Below are positions 63,165 through 64,000 of a stretch of 64,000 nt of DNA, in pieces. This DNA comes from Timema cristinae (Eukaryota > Arthropoda > Insecta > Phasmatodea > Timematidae). A model generated the notes under the pieces. The model saw only the letters and a program-made list of their open reading frames with translations. It did no database searches and was not told where the DNA came from. The stretch is taken from assembly GCA_039000515.1 (NCBI GenBank), contig JBCFYV010000012.1:31674821-31738820 (forward strand). Direction: 5' to 3'. How positions within the stretch are numbered: position 1 is the stretch's first letter; each line of letters starts with the position of its first letter. Position numbers and translations under genes: made by a program.

Positions 63165-64000
63165 ATGTACTAGTTTTGAAAATTTTGAGTCTCGTCATCC
63201 CACCAGTTTTTCAGCTCCCCCTTAAAAATTTCAAGATTTAATTGTATAACTTCAGGGATACTTATATCGGCTTGCCAAATTTAAATTTTATATAACACCT
63301 GAAAGTTATCTTTCTATACCCTCCATATCTTTATTTACCGAAGTTTATTTAAAATTTAAAATGAATAGATCCTTATTTATGGATATATGGTGTGGTCACT
63401 TTACTTTCCTTCTAAATTTCAGATTTCTAACATACAAGAGAGTAGTTTATTCTATTAGTTTTGGACATTTTAAACCTCTCACCCTCACACCCATTTTTCC
63501 AATTACAATTTAGAAATTTCTATTGAAGACCTATTTTTGGTTATCTAGAGTTGTCCTTCTACCTGACTTTAAATTTTCTACTCTCCTAAAAGTTTTGTTT
63601 CTGTTTATACACCCCCTACCTCCTATTTCCTGGGTCTCCACTTAAAAACGTAGTAACTATTTTGAATGGTCCCTTTAGATATATGCTTAGTTTCAATTTT
63701 CTAACACATTGATAAATAGTTATTTTCATTAATTTTGATCCCCCATTTCACACTCTTTTCTCCCACTCCCTCTTAGATATTAAAGATTTATTTGGTTATC
63801 TGGAGTTGTCTCTCTATTTATATACCTAATCTTTAATGGTTTTTTTCCTAATTATATTAGTCCCATTTCATAGAGACCAATTTTGAAATTTCTCATTTTT
63901 AGATTTTTCTGGTTATATGAAGTATCTTATCTTTTTCTGGACACGCATACACTTACTTTCTGCTATTTAACTATATACATTCATCGAGTATAATTGGTAC
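63165..64000. repeat. Diverged tandem repeat reaching the window end
   Basis: Roughly 270-base units start near 63,165, 63,450 and 63,715. Each has a C-rich line (CACCCTCACACCC, CCCCCATTTCACAC), then GGTTATCTAGAGTTGTC or GGTTATCTGGAGTTGTC, then TTTCTAACA. Within units a half-period of about 140 is hinted. The array continues past the window. Confidence 0.55.

Overview
This is animal nuclear DNA, most likely from an arthropod. It is AT-rich and dense in repeats. It carries one multi-exon host gene with GT-AG introns and many decayed transposable elements of kinds common in insects and crustaceans: Ty1/copia, Ty3/gypsy, LINEs, tRNA-derived SINEs, hAT, pogo/Tigger, PIF/Harbinger and foldback elements. 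No bacterial operon, phage, CRISPR array or rRNA gene was seen. I cannot name the species; an insect with long introns is my best guess.

The only confident host gene is a minus-strand PPP2R3 orthologue, encoding the B'' regulatory subunit of protein phosphatase 2A. Ten coding exons run from 45,217 down to 19,116. Their splice sites and phases agree with each other and with conserved family blocks, including two EF-hand loops. Exon 7 is one base short of the length its phases require, which puts a stop in frame. The last visible exon ends in a TGA that overlaps a good splice donor. A CpG-richer stretch just upstream (about 45,220-45,760) is the likely promoter.

Region by region. 1-4,345: LINE fragments, one with a twin-priming inversion, and a PIF/Harbinger remnant. 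5,560-12,990: one minus-strand Ty1/copia element (gag, zinc knuckle, protease, integrase, RT, RNase H) broken apart by later SINE, LINE and tRNA-like insertions. 13,000-19,100: repeats and unassigned DNA. 19,116-45,217: the PPP2R3 gene. Its last intron holds a three-level nest: an unassigned DNA transposon (19,396-26,662) interrupted by a Ty3/gypsy element (20,760-25,835, 5-bp target duplication), whose 3' LTR is split by a 607-bp TA-flanked element. Other introns hold a Tigger element, several foldback elements, SINEs and a tRNA-like palindrome. 45,220-64,000: upstream or intergenic DNA with a CR1-like LINE fragment, many SINEs, two hAT elements, paired foldback elements flanked by TTAA, a GC-rich palindrome, a CpG-rich island and a diverged tandem repeat running off the end.

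The most interesting signal is in a roughly 330-bp interspersed repeat present at least four times. Three copies contain a motif that reads as a minimal type I hammerhead ribozyme: CTGANGA, a four-pair stem II, GAAA, a very short stem III, a C or T at the cleavage position, and a stem I of about nine pairs in the best copy. One copy is inverted in the manner of twin priming, which suggests mobilisation by target-primed reverse transcription.
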